Part shown: positions 1 through 8,061 of the stretch, piece after piece
Position numbering within the stretch: the first letter of the stretch is position 1
Layout of the letters: the number at the start of each line of letters is the position of its first letter
Source of the DNA: Mycobacterium xenopi
GTDB lineage: Bacteria; Actinomycetota; Actinomycetes; Mycobacteriales; Mycobacteriaceae
DNA: 64,000 bases
Assembly (NCBI RefSeq): GCF_009936235.1
Contig: NZ_AP022314.1
Location: forward strand, 3,844,001 to 3,908,000
Direction: 5' to 3'
The notes under the pieces: generated by a model
What the model was told of the DNA's origin: nothing
The model's database searches: none
What the model saw: only the letters and a program-made list of their open reading frames with translations
Made by a program: the position numbers and the translations under genes

Positions 1-1
1 C

Positions 2-445
2 TGGCTGCGTGCGGCGCGTCGGTTCCTTGCGACCCAACGCGCGCTCGTCGACGGGTCACTCGCCCCGCGTGACGCTGTCGTCGCCGCCGCGGAGGCGCCA
101 GCCGTCTTCGCCCAGCGCTACCCGCGGTCGTCGGGGGTGCTACTGCGCACGCGCCGAGAGGAGCTGGTGACCAAAGGCATTCGCCGCGAGCTGGCCGGCG
201 AACTCGCGGCAACCCAGGCTGAGCTCGTCGAGTTAATGGTCCGGCTGGCGATCGCCATGTGGGATCGCAGAGACGCCGCCGCGGTGGACGTGATCACCAC
301 GTGCATTGTCGACCTGCCGACAAGCATTCTTCTGCAACGCAACAGGATTCATAGCCCGACAGCCGTCGAGCACCTGCGCGCAGCCGTGGCCGCGGTGCTC
401 GACGTCGGACCCCCGCCCGCGAAGCAGCAAAGGAGACGACGATGA
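2..445 (+). CDS. TetR-family transcriptional regulator, C-terminal part (cut by window start)
   Basis: The reading frame is open from the first bases, so the N-terminal DNA-binding domain lies outside the window. What remains is about 147 residues of mostly alpha-helical, Ala/Leu/Arg-rich sequence typical of a TetR ligand-binding and dimerisation domain, ending in a basic tail (QQRRRR). Its stop overlaps the start of the next gene by 4 bases (ATGA), so the two are probably co-transcribed. Assignment rests on general character and context, without a visible helix-turn-helix. The ligand is unknown. Confidence 0.55.
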   Translation, partial: WLRAARRFLATQRALVDGSLAPRDAVVAAAEAPAVFAQRYPRSSGVLLRTRREELVTKGIRRELAGELAATQAELVELMVRLAIAMWDRRDAAAVDVITTCIVDLPTSILLQRNRIHSPTAVEHLRAAVAAVLDVGPPPAKQQRRRR

Positions 446-1092
446 ACCTCGACTATGACGGCAAGATCGCCGTGCTGGACCTCGGCGACAACGAAAACCG
501 CTTCTCGCCGGAGTTCCTCGACGAGTTCGACGCCCACCTCGACGAAGTGGTCGGCGGCGGCGCACAAGGCTTGGTCACGACGGCGGCAGGCAAGTTCTAC
601 ACCAACGGGCTCGACCTGGACTGGTTGATGGCGCACGGCGATCAGACGCAGTGGTATGTCCACCGCGTCCAGGGACTGCTCGCGCGGGTGCTGACGCTTC
701 CGACGCCGACCGCCGCGGCATTGCCTGGCCATGCATTTGGCGCAGGCGCGATGCTGGCACTCGCGCACGACTTCCGGGTCATGCGCGCCGACCGCGGCTT
801 CTTCTGTTTCCCCGAAGTCGACATCCGGATCCCGTTCACGCCCGGGATGGCGGCGCTGATTCAGGCCAAGCTCACACCGCAGGCCGCGGTGGCCTCGATG
901 ACGACGGGGCGCCGGTTCGGCGGGACGGACGCCGAGGCGATCGGCATCGTCGACACTACCGCGGGCGAGGGCGCTGTCACGGCCGCCGCCGTCGAGTTCC
1001 TCAGGCCGCTCGAAGGCAAGGATCCCGGAACCTTGGGCGCGATCAAGAACACGATGTACGGCCAGGTCGTCGCGGCGCTCGCGAACACCTAG
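442..1092 (+). CDS. Enoyl-CoA hydratase/isomerase family protein
   Basis: A 216-residue crotonase-fold protein, shorter than the usual 250-270. Visible family features are the oxyanion-hole region TAAGKFYTNGLDLDWL (about residues 46-61) and the second glycine-rich region PGHAFGAGAMLALAHDFRVM (about 94-113). Crotonase enzymes act on the C2-C3 bond of acyl-CoA thioesters. The usual catalytic glutamates are not evident in the second half, where CFPEVDIRIPFTPGM occurs, so substrate and reaction remain open. Start codon ATG follows an AAGGAG-like ribosome site and overlaps the stop of the preceding TetR gene, which may regulate it. Confidence 0.8.
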   Translation: MNLDYDGKIAVLDLGDNENRFSPEFLDEFDAHLDEVVGGGAQGLVTTAAGKFYTNGLDLDWLMAHGDQTQWYVHRVQGLLARVLTLPTPTAAALPGHAFGAGAMLALAHDFRVMRADRGFFCFPEVDIRIPFTPGMAALIQAKLTPQAAVASMTTGRRFGGTDAEAIGIVDTTAGEGAVTAAAVEFLRPLEGKDPGTLGAIKNTMYGQVVAALANT

Positions 1093-1134
1093 CCCGAGCC
1101 GTCACACCTTGGCGGGCTGTGCCGTCTAACGGGT

Positions 1135-1728
1135 ATGACACAGAAACCACGAATCGAACCCCTACCACCCAAGAAGGCCCCGCTGTGGGTGCGCGCCGCC
1201 TACCGCTACGCCAAGCGCCGCTTCGGCGAAGTCCCCGAGCCGTTCACCGTCGCCGCGCATCACCCTGGCCTGTTGTTCGCCAACGCGATCCACGAGACCG
1301 CGCTGGAACGGGCGTCGCGCAAGCTGCCCGCGAGTGTGCGCGAGCTCGCGGTGTATTGGACGGCGCGCACCATCGGCTGCTCGTGGTGTGTGGACTTCGG
1401 CGCGATGCTGCAGCGCTTGGACGGCCTGGACATCGAGCGGCTGAAAGACATCGACAATTACGCGACCTCGCCCCATTTCAGCGACGACGAGCGGGCCGCG
1501 ATCGCCTACGCCGACGCGATGACCACCGACCCGCATTCGGTCACCGACGAACAGGTGGCCGATCTGCGGGCCCGCTTCGGCGACGCCGGCGTGATCGAGC
1601 TGACGTATCAGATCGGGGTGGAGAACATGCGCGCACGCATGTACTCGGCGCTGGGCATCACCGAGCAGGGCTTCAATTCCGGTGACGCGTGCCGGGTTCC
1701 GTGGGTCGATCCGTCCGCGAGCCTGTAG
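1135..1728 (+). CDS. Carboxymuconolactone decarboxylase / AhpD-like protein
   Basis: A 197-residue all-helical protein of the AhpD-like superfamily. The diagnostic element is RELAVYWTARTIGCSWCVDFG (about residues 64-84), holding a CxxC pair (CSWC) that in the family forms a redox-active disulfide. In true AhpD a histidine follows the second cysteine by a few residues. Here the following residues are VDFGAM, so a peroxidase partner role is possible but not shown. It lies 42 bp after the enoyl-CoA hydratase-like gene on the same strand. Its stop codon sits inside the left arm of a strong hairpin. Confidence 0.8.
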   Translation: MTQKPRIEPLPPKKAPLWVRAAYRYAKRRFGEVPEPFTVAAHHPGLLFANAIHETALERASRKLPASVRELAVYWTARTIGCSWCVDFGAMLQRLDGLDIERLKDIDNYATSPHFSDDERAAIAYADAMTTDPHSVTDEQVADLRARFGDAGVIELTYQIGVENMRARMYSALGITEQGFNSGDACRVPWVDPSASL

Positions 1729-1774
1729 CTACCGTGAGAAAGTGCGAGTGACGACCACGGTAGCTACAGGCTCG
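1718..1774. terminator. 19-bp perfect inverted repeat between convergent genes
   Basis: Arms at 1718-1736 and 1756-1774 are exact reverse complements (core GCCTGTAGCTACCGTG) around a 19-base loop. The hairpin lies between the end of the AhpD-like gene and the end of the sigJ region on the opposite strand, and the former's stop codon is in the left arm. There is no T-run, as is common for mycobacterial terminators. A bidirectional terminator is the simplest reading. Confidence 0.6.
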
Positions 1775-1782
1775 AGGCACGT

Positions 1783-2687
1783 TCACCGAGTCCGCAGCGG
1801 CGAGCCGGTGAACTTGTCGGGGTTGGCGATATCCCATAGCGCGCAAACCTTTCCGTCGCGCACGGTGATGGCCAGGATCCGCGGCAGCATCTCCCGATAC
1901 CCTTGGCCGCCCGGACTGCCCGCGGTAAAGACACCAAACTCGCCGTTGACGCGGGCCGGCTGGTTCGCCGTGAAAAACGCCGGCCCGTAGCGTCGCGCCA
2001 GCCCGAAGATGAAGCGCGCCACTTTGTCCGCCCCGTGAATCACCTGAACAGCGGTCGGCGCCTTGCCGTTCGAATCGCCGGTGAAGGTCACGTCGGGGTG
2101 CAGCAGCGTCACCACCGACTCCAGGTCACCGGCGGCCATCGCGGCCATCAGCCGCCGACCACCTCGTCGTGTGTGGGATCCCGCTCGGGCGGCGGATCGG
2201 CGGCGACGGCTCGCCGGGCCCGCGATGCCAGCTGACGGGCCGCGGCCTCGGTGGTGCCCAACACGTCGGCCACGTCGGAAAACGGCACCCCGAACCCGTC
2301 GTGCAGCACGAACGCGACCCGCTGATCGGGGCTCAGCCGCTCCAGCACCACCATCGCCGCATACCGAGCGTCCTCGCTGGCCACCACCGCCGACAACGGG
2401 TCGGCACCGTCGAAACCGGTCACGATCGGTTCTGGCAGCCATTGGCCCACATAGGTTTCCCGGCGATGCACCGCCGAGCGCAGCCGGTCGAGGGCAAGCC
2501 GGCTCACCACGGTGGTCAACCAGGCCCGCACGTCGCGAACCTCGTCGTGCCGGGCCCCATTCCAGCGCAGCCACGCCTCCTGCACGACGTCCTCGGCGTC
2601 AGCGAAGGTGCCGGTCAGCCGGTAGGCGACGGCCAGCAGATGCGGGCGCAGGGCCTCGAATTCGTCGACCTGTTGGGCCGAGGTCAT
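1783..2687 (-). pseudogene. sigJ: SigJ-type ECF sigma factor with SnoaL-like C-terminal domain, frameshifted
   Basis: The N-terminal part (2687 down to 2148, 179 residues) holds sigma region 2 (VAYRLTGTFADAEDVVQEAW) and region 4 (LSPDQRVAFVLHDGFGVPFSDVADVLG and onward). It stops at TGA in GTC-GGC-GGC-TGA, just where SigJ proteins continue into a SnoaL-like domain. That domain follows in another frame (2148 down to 1783) with LLHPDVTFTGDSNGKAPT and ends DKFTGSPLRTR. One missing base in GGCGGC (about 2150-2156) explains the break. Uniquely, the stop overlaps an ATG (TGATG), so the second domain could be re-initiated as a separate 121-residue chain. ECF41/SigJ-type factors use the C-terminal domain to modulate sigma activity. 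Only 27 bp separate this start from the divergent aminotransferase. Confidence 0.85.
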
Positions 2688-2714
2688 CGTCCGAGCGTAA
2701 CGTTCGCGGACACG

Positions 2715-4055
2715 ATGCTCGATAACCTCTGGCTCCACTTCGCCCGCCATGGCGCGGGCATCACCGCGCCGGTGATCACCCGCGGCGACGGTGTCAGAAT
2801 CTTCGACGACCGCGGCCGCAGTTACCTCGATGCGCTGTCGGCGCTGTTCGTAGTGCAGGTCGGCCACGGCCGCGAAGAGCTCGCCGAGGCCGCGGCGGCG
2901 CAGGCCCGCACGCTGGCCTACTTCCCACTGTGGTCGTATGCCACCCCGCCGGCGATCGAGCTCGCCGCGCGTCTCGCAGGCTACGCGCCGGGTGATCTGA
3001 ACCGGGTGTTTTTCACCAGCGGCGGCGGCGAGGCCGTCGAAACCGCCTGGAAGCTGGCCAAACAGTACTTCAAGCTCACCGGCAAACCCGGTAAATACAA
3101 AGCGATTTCACGCGCCGTCGCCTATCACGGCACCCCGCAGGGCGCGCTGGCGCTCACCGGTGTGCCGAAGTATCAGGCGCCGTTCGAGCCGCTGACCCCA
3201 GGCGCGGTGAAAGTGCCCAACGCCAACTTCTACCGCGCACCCGACCCGCTGCGCACCGACGTCAAGGCGTTCGGACGGTGGGCCGCCGACCGCATCGCCG
3301 AAGCCATCGAGTTCGAAGGCCCTGACACCGTCGCCGCGGTGTTTTTGGAGCCGGTGCAAAACGCCGGTGGCTGTATCCCGCCGCCGCCCGGCTATTTCGA
3401 GCGGGTCCGCGAAATCTGCGACGACTATGACGTGCTGCTGGTCTCCGACGAAGTGATCTGCGCCTACGGGCGGATCGGGTCGATGTTCGCCTGTGACGAC
3501 TTCGGTTACCTGCCCGACATGATCACCTGCGCCAAGGGCCTGACGTCGGGGTATTCGCCGATCGGTGCGATGATCGCCAGCGATCGGCTGTTCGAACCGT
3601 TCAACGACGGCGTGACGATGTTCCCGCACGGCTACACCTTCGGCGGGCATCCGGTGTCCGCGGCGGTCGCGCTGGCCAACCTCGACATTTTCGAACGCGA
3701 GCGCCTCAACGACCGCGTCAAGCAGAACGCACCGGCGTTTCGCGCGGCGTTGGAGAACCTCTACGACTTGCCCCTTGTCGGCGACGTCCGCGGCGAGGGC
3801 TACTTCTACGCCGTCGAGCTGGTCAAAGACCAGGCCACCCGGGAGACCTTCACCGCCGAGGAACGCCGGCGGCTGCTGCCCCGGGTGTCGTCGGCGCTGT
3901 TTGAGGCTGGGCTGTATTGCCGCATCGATGACCGCGGCGACCCGGCCATCCAGGTGGCGCCGCCGCTGATCAGCGGGCCAGCCGAATTCGCCGAGATCGA
4001 GTCGGTCCTGCGCGCGGTGCTGACCGGCATCGAGGGCGACGTTCTCGCCCGCTAA
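2715..4055 (+). CDS. Class III PLP-dependent aminotransferase (Rv3329-like)
   Basis: A 446-residue class III (omega) aminotransferase, using pyridoxal phosphate to move an amino group between an amine or omega-amino acid and a keto acid. Visible features: the phosphate-binding TSGGGEAVETAWKLAK, the aspartate contacting the PLP ring nitrogen in VSDEVICAYGR, and the Schiff-base lysine in ITCAKGLTSGYSP (about residue 274). Length is normal. The frame stays open well upstream, but the homologous start MLDNLWLHFARHGA lies at the ATG used here; upstream lies divergent sigJ. The natural substrate of the mycobacterial protein is not known to me. Confidence 0.9.
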   Translation: MLDNLWLHFARHGAGITAPVITRGDGVRIFDDRGRSYLDALSALFVVQVGHGREELAEAAAAQARTLAYFPLWSYATPPAIELAARLAGYAPGDLNRVFFTSGGGEAVETAWKLAKQYFKLTGKPGKYKAISRAVAYHGTPQGALALTGVPKYQAPFEPLTPGAVKVPNANFYRAPDPLRTDVKAFGRWAADRIAEAIEFEGPDTVAAVFLEPVQNAGGCIPPPPGYFERVREICDDYDVLLVSDEVICAYGRIGSMFACDDFGYLPDMITCAKGLTSGYSPIGAMIASDRLFEPFNDGVTMFPHGYTFGGHPVSAAVALANLDIFERERLNDRVKQNAPAFRAALENLYDLPLVGDVRGEGYFYAVELVKDQATRETFTAEERRRLLPRVSSALFEAGLYCRIDDRGDPAIQVAPPLISGPAEFAEIESVLRAVLTGIEGDVLAR

Positions 4056-4131
4056 CTCGTCACCGAGGTCAGCCTCGGTCGCAGCGCGGCTCCGCCACAT
4101 TCGCCCGCCGATCGCCTACTCTGCTTCGACG

Positions 4132-5304
4132 ATGGCCTTCCAACGATCCGCGTCATGCCTGGCCGCAGCGCTTTTCTTGGCTGCGATGCCCAGCATGTCG
4201 GTGGCGACCGCCGAGCCCAACGCCGCCGCTGATGCCGACACCTGCCCTTACCGGGTGTCCACTCCGCCCGCGGTCGACTCCTCGGAGATCCCCACGGCCG
4301 GAGACCCGCCGGCACCGCTGCCAGTGCCCGCCACCCCGGTAGGCGGCAATGCGCTGGGTGGCTGTGGCGTCGTCGCCGCGCCCAACACCCCGCCGGTACC
4401 CAACGACATCTCCGCCGAGGCCTGGCTGGTTGCCGACCTTGACAGCGGGGCGGTGATCGCGGCCAAAGATCCGCACGGCCGGCACCGCCCGGCCAGCGTC
4501 ATCAAGGTGCTGGTCGCCATGGCGTCGATCAACGAGCTCAGCCTCAACAAGATCGTCGAGGGCACCCCCGAGGACGCCGCCGTGGAGGGCACCAAAGTCG
4601 GTGTCACAGCGGGGGGCAGCTACACGGTCAACCAGCTGCTGCACGGGCTGATGATGCATTCCGGCAACGACGCAGCGCACGCGCTGGCCCGCCAACTCGG
4701 TGGGACGCAGACCGCGCTAGACAAGGTTAATGGGCTGGCCGCCAAGCTCGGCGGACGCGACACCCGCGTGGCAACCCCGTCCGGTCTGGACGGACCCGGC
4801 ATGAGCACCTCGGCCTACGACATCGGGCTGTTCTACCGCTACGCCTGGCAGAACCCCACCTTCGCAGACATCGTGGCGACGCGGACGTTCGACTTCCCGG
4901 GCCACGGTGATCACCCCGGTTATCAGCTGGAGAACGACAACCAGCTGCTCTACAACTATCCAGGCGCGCTGGGCGGCAAGACCGGCTACACCGACGACGC
5001 CGGGCAGACCTTCGTTGGCGCGGCCAACCGGGATGGGCGTCGGCTGATGGCGGTCCTGCTGCACGGTACCCGAGAACCGATTCCACCGTGGCAGCAGGCG
5101 GCGCATCTGCTCGACTACGGTTTCGCCACCGTGCCGGGAACCCGGGTCGGGACGCTCATCGAACCCGATCCTGCGCTGGTAGCCGCCAAACCTGGCGCCG
5201 ACGACGGCGCGGCGGCCCGCGCCTCGGACATCGCGCCGCCGCCGATGCGCTGCCAGTGCGGGTGGGGGTGGCCATTATCGGCACGCTCATCGTGTTCGGG
5301 CTGA
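4132..5304 (+). CDS. dacB1: D-alanyl-D-alanine carboxypeptidase DacB1, membrane anchor lost by frameshift
   Basis: Penicillin-binding DD-carboxypeptidase that trims the terminal D-Ala of peptidoglycan stems. An N-terminal signal peptide ends near MSVATAEP. The SxxN/K motifs are all present: SVIK in RHRPASVIKVLVA (about residue 123), SGN in MMHSGNDAAHA, and KTG in LGGKTGYTDDAGQTF. The catalytic domain is intact. After about residue 370 the frame breaks in a GCC repeat (5233-5246) and ends at 5304 with an unrelated tail. The expected C-terminal helix, VRVGVAIIGTLIVFGLIMV, and basic anchor continue in the next frame to 5372. If the shift is real the enzyme would be released from the membrane; if a sequencing loss, the gene runs 4132-5372. 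Confidence 0.9.
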   Translation: MAFQRSASCLAAALFLAAMPSMSVATAEPNAAADADTCPYRVSTPPAVDSSEIPTAGDPPAPLPVPATPVGGNALGGCGVVAAPNTPPVPNDISAEAWLVADLDSGAVIAAKDPHGRHRPASVIKVLVAMASINELSLNKIVEGTPEDAAVEGTKVGVTAGGSYTVNQLLHGLMMHSGNDAAHALARQLGGTQTALDKVNGLAAKLGGRDTRVATPSGLDGPGMSTSAYDIGLFYRYAWQNPTFADIVATRTFDFPGHGDHPGYQLENDNQLLYNYPGALGGKTGYTDDAGQTFVGAANRDGRRLMAVLLHGTREPIPPWQQAAHLLDYGFATVPGTRVGTLIEPDPALVAAKPGADDGAAARASDIAPPPMRCQCGWGWPLSARSSCSG

Positions 5305-5601
5305 TCATGGTTGCGCGCTCGCTGAACCGCCGCCCGCAGCCGACGACGCAGGGCGTTCGGCGAGCCGCCTAGCGCCGCCAGCCGCTCGCCGGCCGGCGAG
5401 ACACCGCAGTAGTAAAAGGTTGTACTCCAATATGTTTGGGGCATCCCGGTAAGCTACTTCGTCGATCGGTGCCTACAGTCGTCACCGGAGCACTTGCGAC
5501 AAATCTCGTTCCCGGCGACCTTTTGGCGGTCGAGCGCTCTAGTCTACTGGGCAGCCGGGTGTCGCCCGGCGGTGACAAACTTTGGAGTTGGACACGACAC
5601 T

Positions 5602-6743
5602 GTGAACGTAATCTGCGCTGGCACAACGGTTCTCGATGGCAAAGTCTGCAGGCCCGGGTGGTTGGCGATCTCGGGCCGTCGGATCAGCGAGTGCGGCCCG
5701 GGTATACCGCCGCGGCCGGCGGACGTCGATCTTCCCGACGCGGTGGTGGTGCCGGGGTTCGTCGATATGCATGTGCACGGCGGGGGTGGCGCCTGGTACA
5801 CCGACGGGCGCAGTGACGAGATCGCCGCCGCCGCCGCTTTTCATCTGCGGCATGGCACCACCACGACGCTGGCCAGCCTGGTTACTGCCGGGCCTGCGGA
5901 GTTGCTGGCCGCGGTAGGCGACCTCGCCGAGGCCACCCGGGCAGGTGTCATCGCCGGCATCCACGTGGAAGGGCCGTGGCTGAGCCGGGCGCGCTGCGGA
6001 GCACACGATCCCGCGCAGCTGCGCAACCCGGAGGTCGTCGAGATCGACGCCGTGCTTGCGGCGGCGGCGGCGCGATACGGATGGTGACGCTGGCACCGGA
6101 ACTTCCGGGGAGCACCGCAGCGATCAGGCGCTTCAGGGACGCGGAAGTGGTTGTGGCCGTTGGTCATACAGATGCGACTTATGAGCAGACCAGCAGGGCA
6201 ATCGCCGAGGGTGTGACGGTCGGCACGCATCTGTTCAATGCGATGCGCCCGCTGCACCACCGCGAGCCGGGCCCTGTCTTGGCGCTGCTGCAGGATCCGC
6301 GGGTAACGCTCGAGCTGATCGCCGACGGCGTTCACGTCCATCCCGCGCTGGTCCAGGCCGTGATCGAGGCCGCCGGACCCGACCGCGTCGCCCTGGTCAC
6401 CGATGCCGCCGCGGCGGCGGGCTGCCCCGACGGGTCGTTTCGGTTTGGACCCCAGCGGCTCGACGTCGTCGCCGGCGTGGCGCGCGTGCATGGAACCGCC
6501 ACGCTGGCCGGCAGCACGGCGACGATGGATCGGCTCTTTCGCACCGTGGCTGCGCTGGCTTCTGACCCAGACCAGGGACTGGCCGCCGCCGTGAGGATGG
6601 CGTCCACTACCCCGGCGCGTGCACTGGGGTTCGGCCATGTGGGTAGTTTGCGCAGCGGACTGGACGCCAATCTCGTTGTGCTCAATCAAGAATTGCAGGT
6701 GCAGGCCGTCATGGCCAACGGCGACTGGGTAAGTGAGAGCTAA
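5602..6743 (+). pseudogene. nagA: N-acetylglucosamine-6-phosphate deacetylase, frameshifted
   Basis: NagA removes acetate from GlcNAc-6-phosphate, feeding amino-sugar recycling. The amidohydrolase metal site is seen in VPGFVDMHVHGGGG (about residue 55), HLRHGTTTTLASL and IHVEGPWLS. The second part has VGHTDATYEQT, HLFNAMRPLHHREPG and LIADGVHVHP, and the catalytic Asp in VALVTDAAAA. The first frame ends at 6087, and the rest continues from about 6075 one frame back (IRMVTLAPELPG). The break lies in five GCG triplets at 6058-6072, consistent with one lost base. Start GTG matches homologue length. If the shift is genuine the protein lacks half its active site. Confidence 0.88.
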
Positions 6744-7009
6744 TGCCCTTCCAGCCGCGCTCGCACTACGGCCATGCGTTCGGCAAGCGCGGCCTCGTCG
6801 ATGACACTGCGGGCAATAAGGGAATGGGCCAGCGCAAGCAGCTGACGCTCCGGGAACGGAACTGCCGCATACACCTCATCGGACAGACAGTCTTCGTTGC
6901 GGCGGCGGGTGAGTAGAGGCAGCGCCGTTCCCTCCAGGTCGAGTGCGTCGCACATTGCGTCGAGGCTTGACTTCCATGGCGGCACAGGGTTTCCGACACT
7001 GTACCCCAT
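6740..7009 (-). CDS. Small nitrile hydratase beta-subunit-like protein
   Basis: An 89-residue protein starting MGYSVGNPVPPWKSS. The segment FPERQLLALAHSLIARSVIDEAALAERMAVVRARLE resembles the N-terminal helical part of nitrile hydratase or thiocyanate hydrolase beta subunits (residues about 52-87), which helps assemble the metal-bearing alpha subunit. No alpha subunit with the metal-binding Cys cluster is in the window, so an independent role or a lost partner is possible. Its end overlaps the convergent nagA end by 4 bases. Family call is from pattern recall and moderate at best; coding character is good. Confidence 0.6.
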   Translation of the reverse strand: MGYSVGNPVPPWKSSLDAMCDALDLEGTALPLLTRRRNEDCLSDEVYAAVPFPERQLLALAHSLIARSVIDEAALAERMAVVRARLEGH

Positions 7010-7100
7010 GCTGACCGGCGGCGAAGCCGCGCCACCGGTCAAGGTGGTGCTGATTGCCGGCGTCATCGGCTGCGTCGTGGGCCTGAAGCTGGTGGGCTGA
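7008..7100 (+). CDS. Possible 30-residue membrane peptide
   Basis: A short ORF reading MLTGGEAAPPVKVVLIAGV and then IGCVVGLKLVG: a short polar head followed by a 20-residue hydrophobic, glycine-rich helix and a stop. Its ATG (7008-7010) overlaps the ATG of the opposite-strand nitrile-hydratase-like gene (7009-7007), so the two starts are back-to-back. No clear ribosome site is seen. It could be real or a chance frame. Confidence 0.25.
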   Translation: MLTGGEAAPPVKVVLIAGVIGCVVGLKLVG

Positions 7101-7107
7101 GCGGCGA

Positions 7108-7968
7108 CTAAAAATCGCGCCGCAGCGCCATCGGCGTGGTGGAAGGTAGGTCGCCGCCCGCGATGACCTTGCGTGCAATCGGGGTCAATGCCGCCAGCAG
7201 CGCCTCGATCTCGCCGTCGTCGAGTCTCTCCAATGCCCGCAGTGCCAGCGTGTCGGTGCTGACTTCGATGTGTTCTTTGAGCTTGCGGCCGGCGGCGGTC
7301 AGCGACCCGTCGGCAGTGAGCAGGCCACGCGCGGCCAGGCTGTCTTCGCAACCGCGCCACTCGGCGTCGTCGTAATGACGGGTGCGCGCAATGTAATCCC
7401 GGGGTACCGCACCGGCCGCCGCATGCACCACATTGGACTCCCGGCCGGAGACCCCGGCGGCGGCCAGCACCGCGACGTGACCGTCGCCGCGGTGCTCACG
7501 AAGCAGTGTGGTCGCATGCCACAGCGCGGCCAACGGCTCCGCCGGCCACGGCAGGGCGAGATTCGCCGCGAACAGTGGCCGGCCGTCAACAGGTGCGTGT
7601 TGGACCGCCTTCGCCGCCAGTTGGGCTGCGGTGCGGACGTTTTCGTCGTCGGTCACTCCGTATCGCCGCAGCGCGGCCACGGCGGAGGTTTCCCGAGCAC
7701 GCAACGCGAGCTGCGGATCGGCGATTTCCCAGGCGGCGGGAAGCGCTTTGGCGACCCGCCACGGTGCGAAGTTGTAGAAGACCGCGGTCACCACCTGTGG
7801 GGGCACGGGGCCCAGCGGAGCCGATCGAGCGGCGAAGTAGCCCATCCAGAATCCTCGATACCCGAGTCCGTCGAGCGCTGCCCGCGCCTCGGGCGCGAAG
7901 TAGGTGACCGCATGGACCGGTTCGAAGCGGTCGTAGAACCGGCGGGCAAGCTCAGGTGTCCGTTGCAT
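7108..7968 (-). CDS. SalK/SCO6745-like helical protein
   Basis: A 286-residue protein beginning MQRTPELARRFYDRFEPVHAV, with YFAPEARAALDGLGYRGFWMGYFAARSAPLG near residues 25-55 and FYNFAPWRVAKALPAAW. This pattern fits the actinobacterial SCO6745/SalK-like family, whose members are annotated as regulators or of unknown function. The C-terminal part (from about residue 195) looks like a winged-helix domain of the MarR type (CEDSLAARGLLTADGSLTAAGRKLKEHIE). An ATG further upstream would add 24 residues unlike the family start, so the shorter start is used. Confidence 0.75.
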   Translation of the reverse strand: MQRTPELARRFYDRFEPVHAVTYFAPEARAALDGLGYRGFWMGYFAARSAPLGPVPPQVVTAVFYNFAPWRVAKALPAAWEIADPQLALRARETSAVAALRRYGVTDDENVRTAAQLAAKAVQHAPVDGRPLFAANLALPWPAEPLAALWHATTLLREHRGDGHVAVLAAAGVSGRESNVVHAAAGAVPRDYIARTRHYDDAEWRGCEDSLAARGLLTADGSLTAAGRKLKEHIEVSTDTLALRALERLDDGEIEALLAALTPIARKVIAGGDLPSTTPMALRRDF

Positions 7969-8061
7969 TACTGCAGTTAACCACCCGCCGCTTCCGCGGC
8001 CCTCAGGGTCACCGGCGAGTGACGGCGTTACTACGAGCAATCCGGCCCGTAGAGCGGGCCC

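Noticed and set aside
2169..2714. Long N-terminal extension of the aminotransferase frame
   Set aside because: It lies antisense to sigJ and is rich in His/Arg/Gly like a shadow frame; family homology starts at 2715.
6058..6072. Phase-variable GCG repeat in nagA
   Set aside because: Triplet-unit slippage keeps the frame; only a one-base change explains the break, which fits the general base-loss pattern better.
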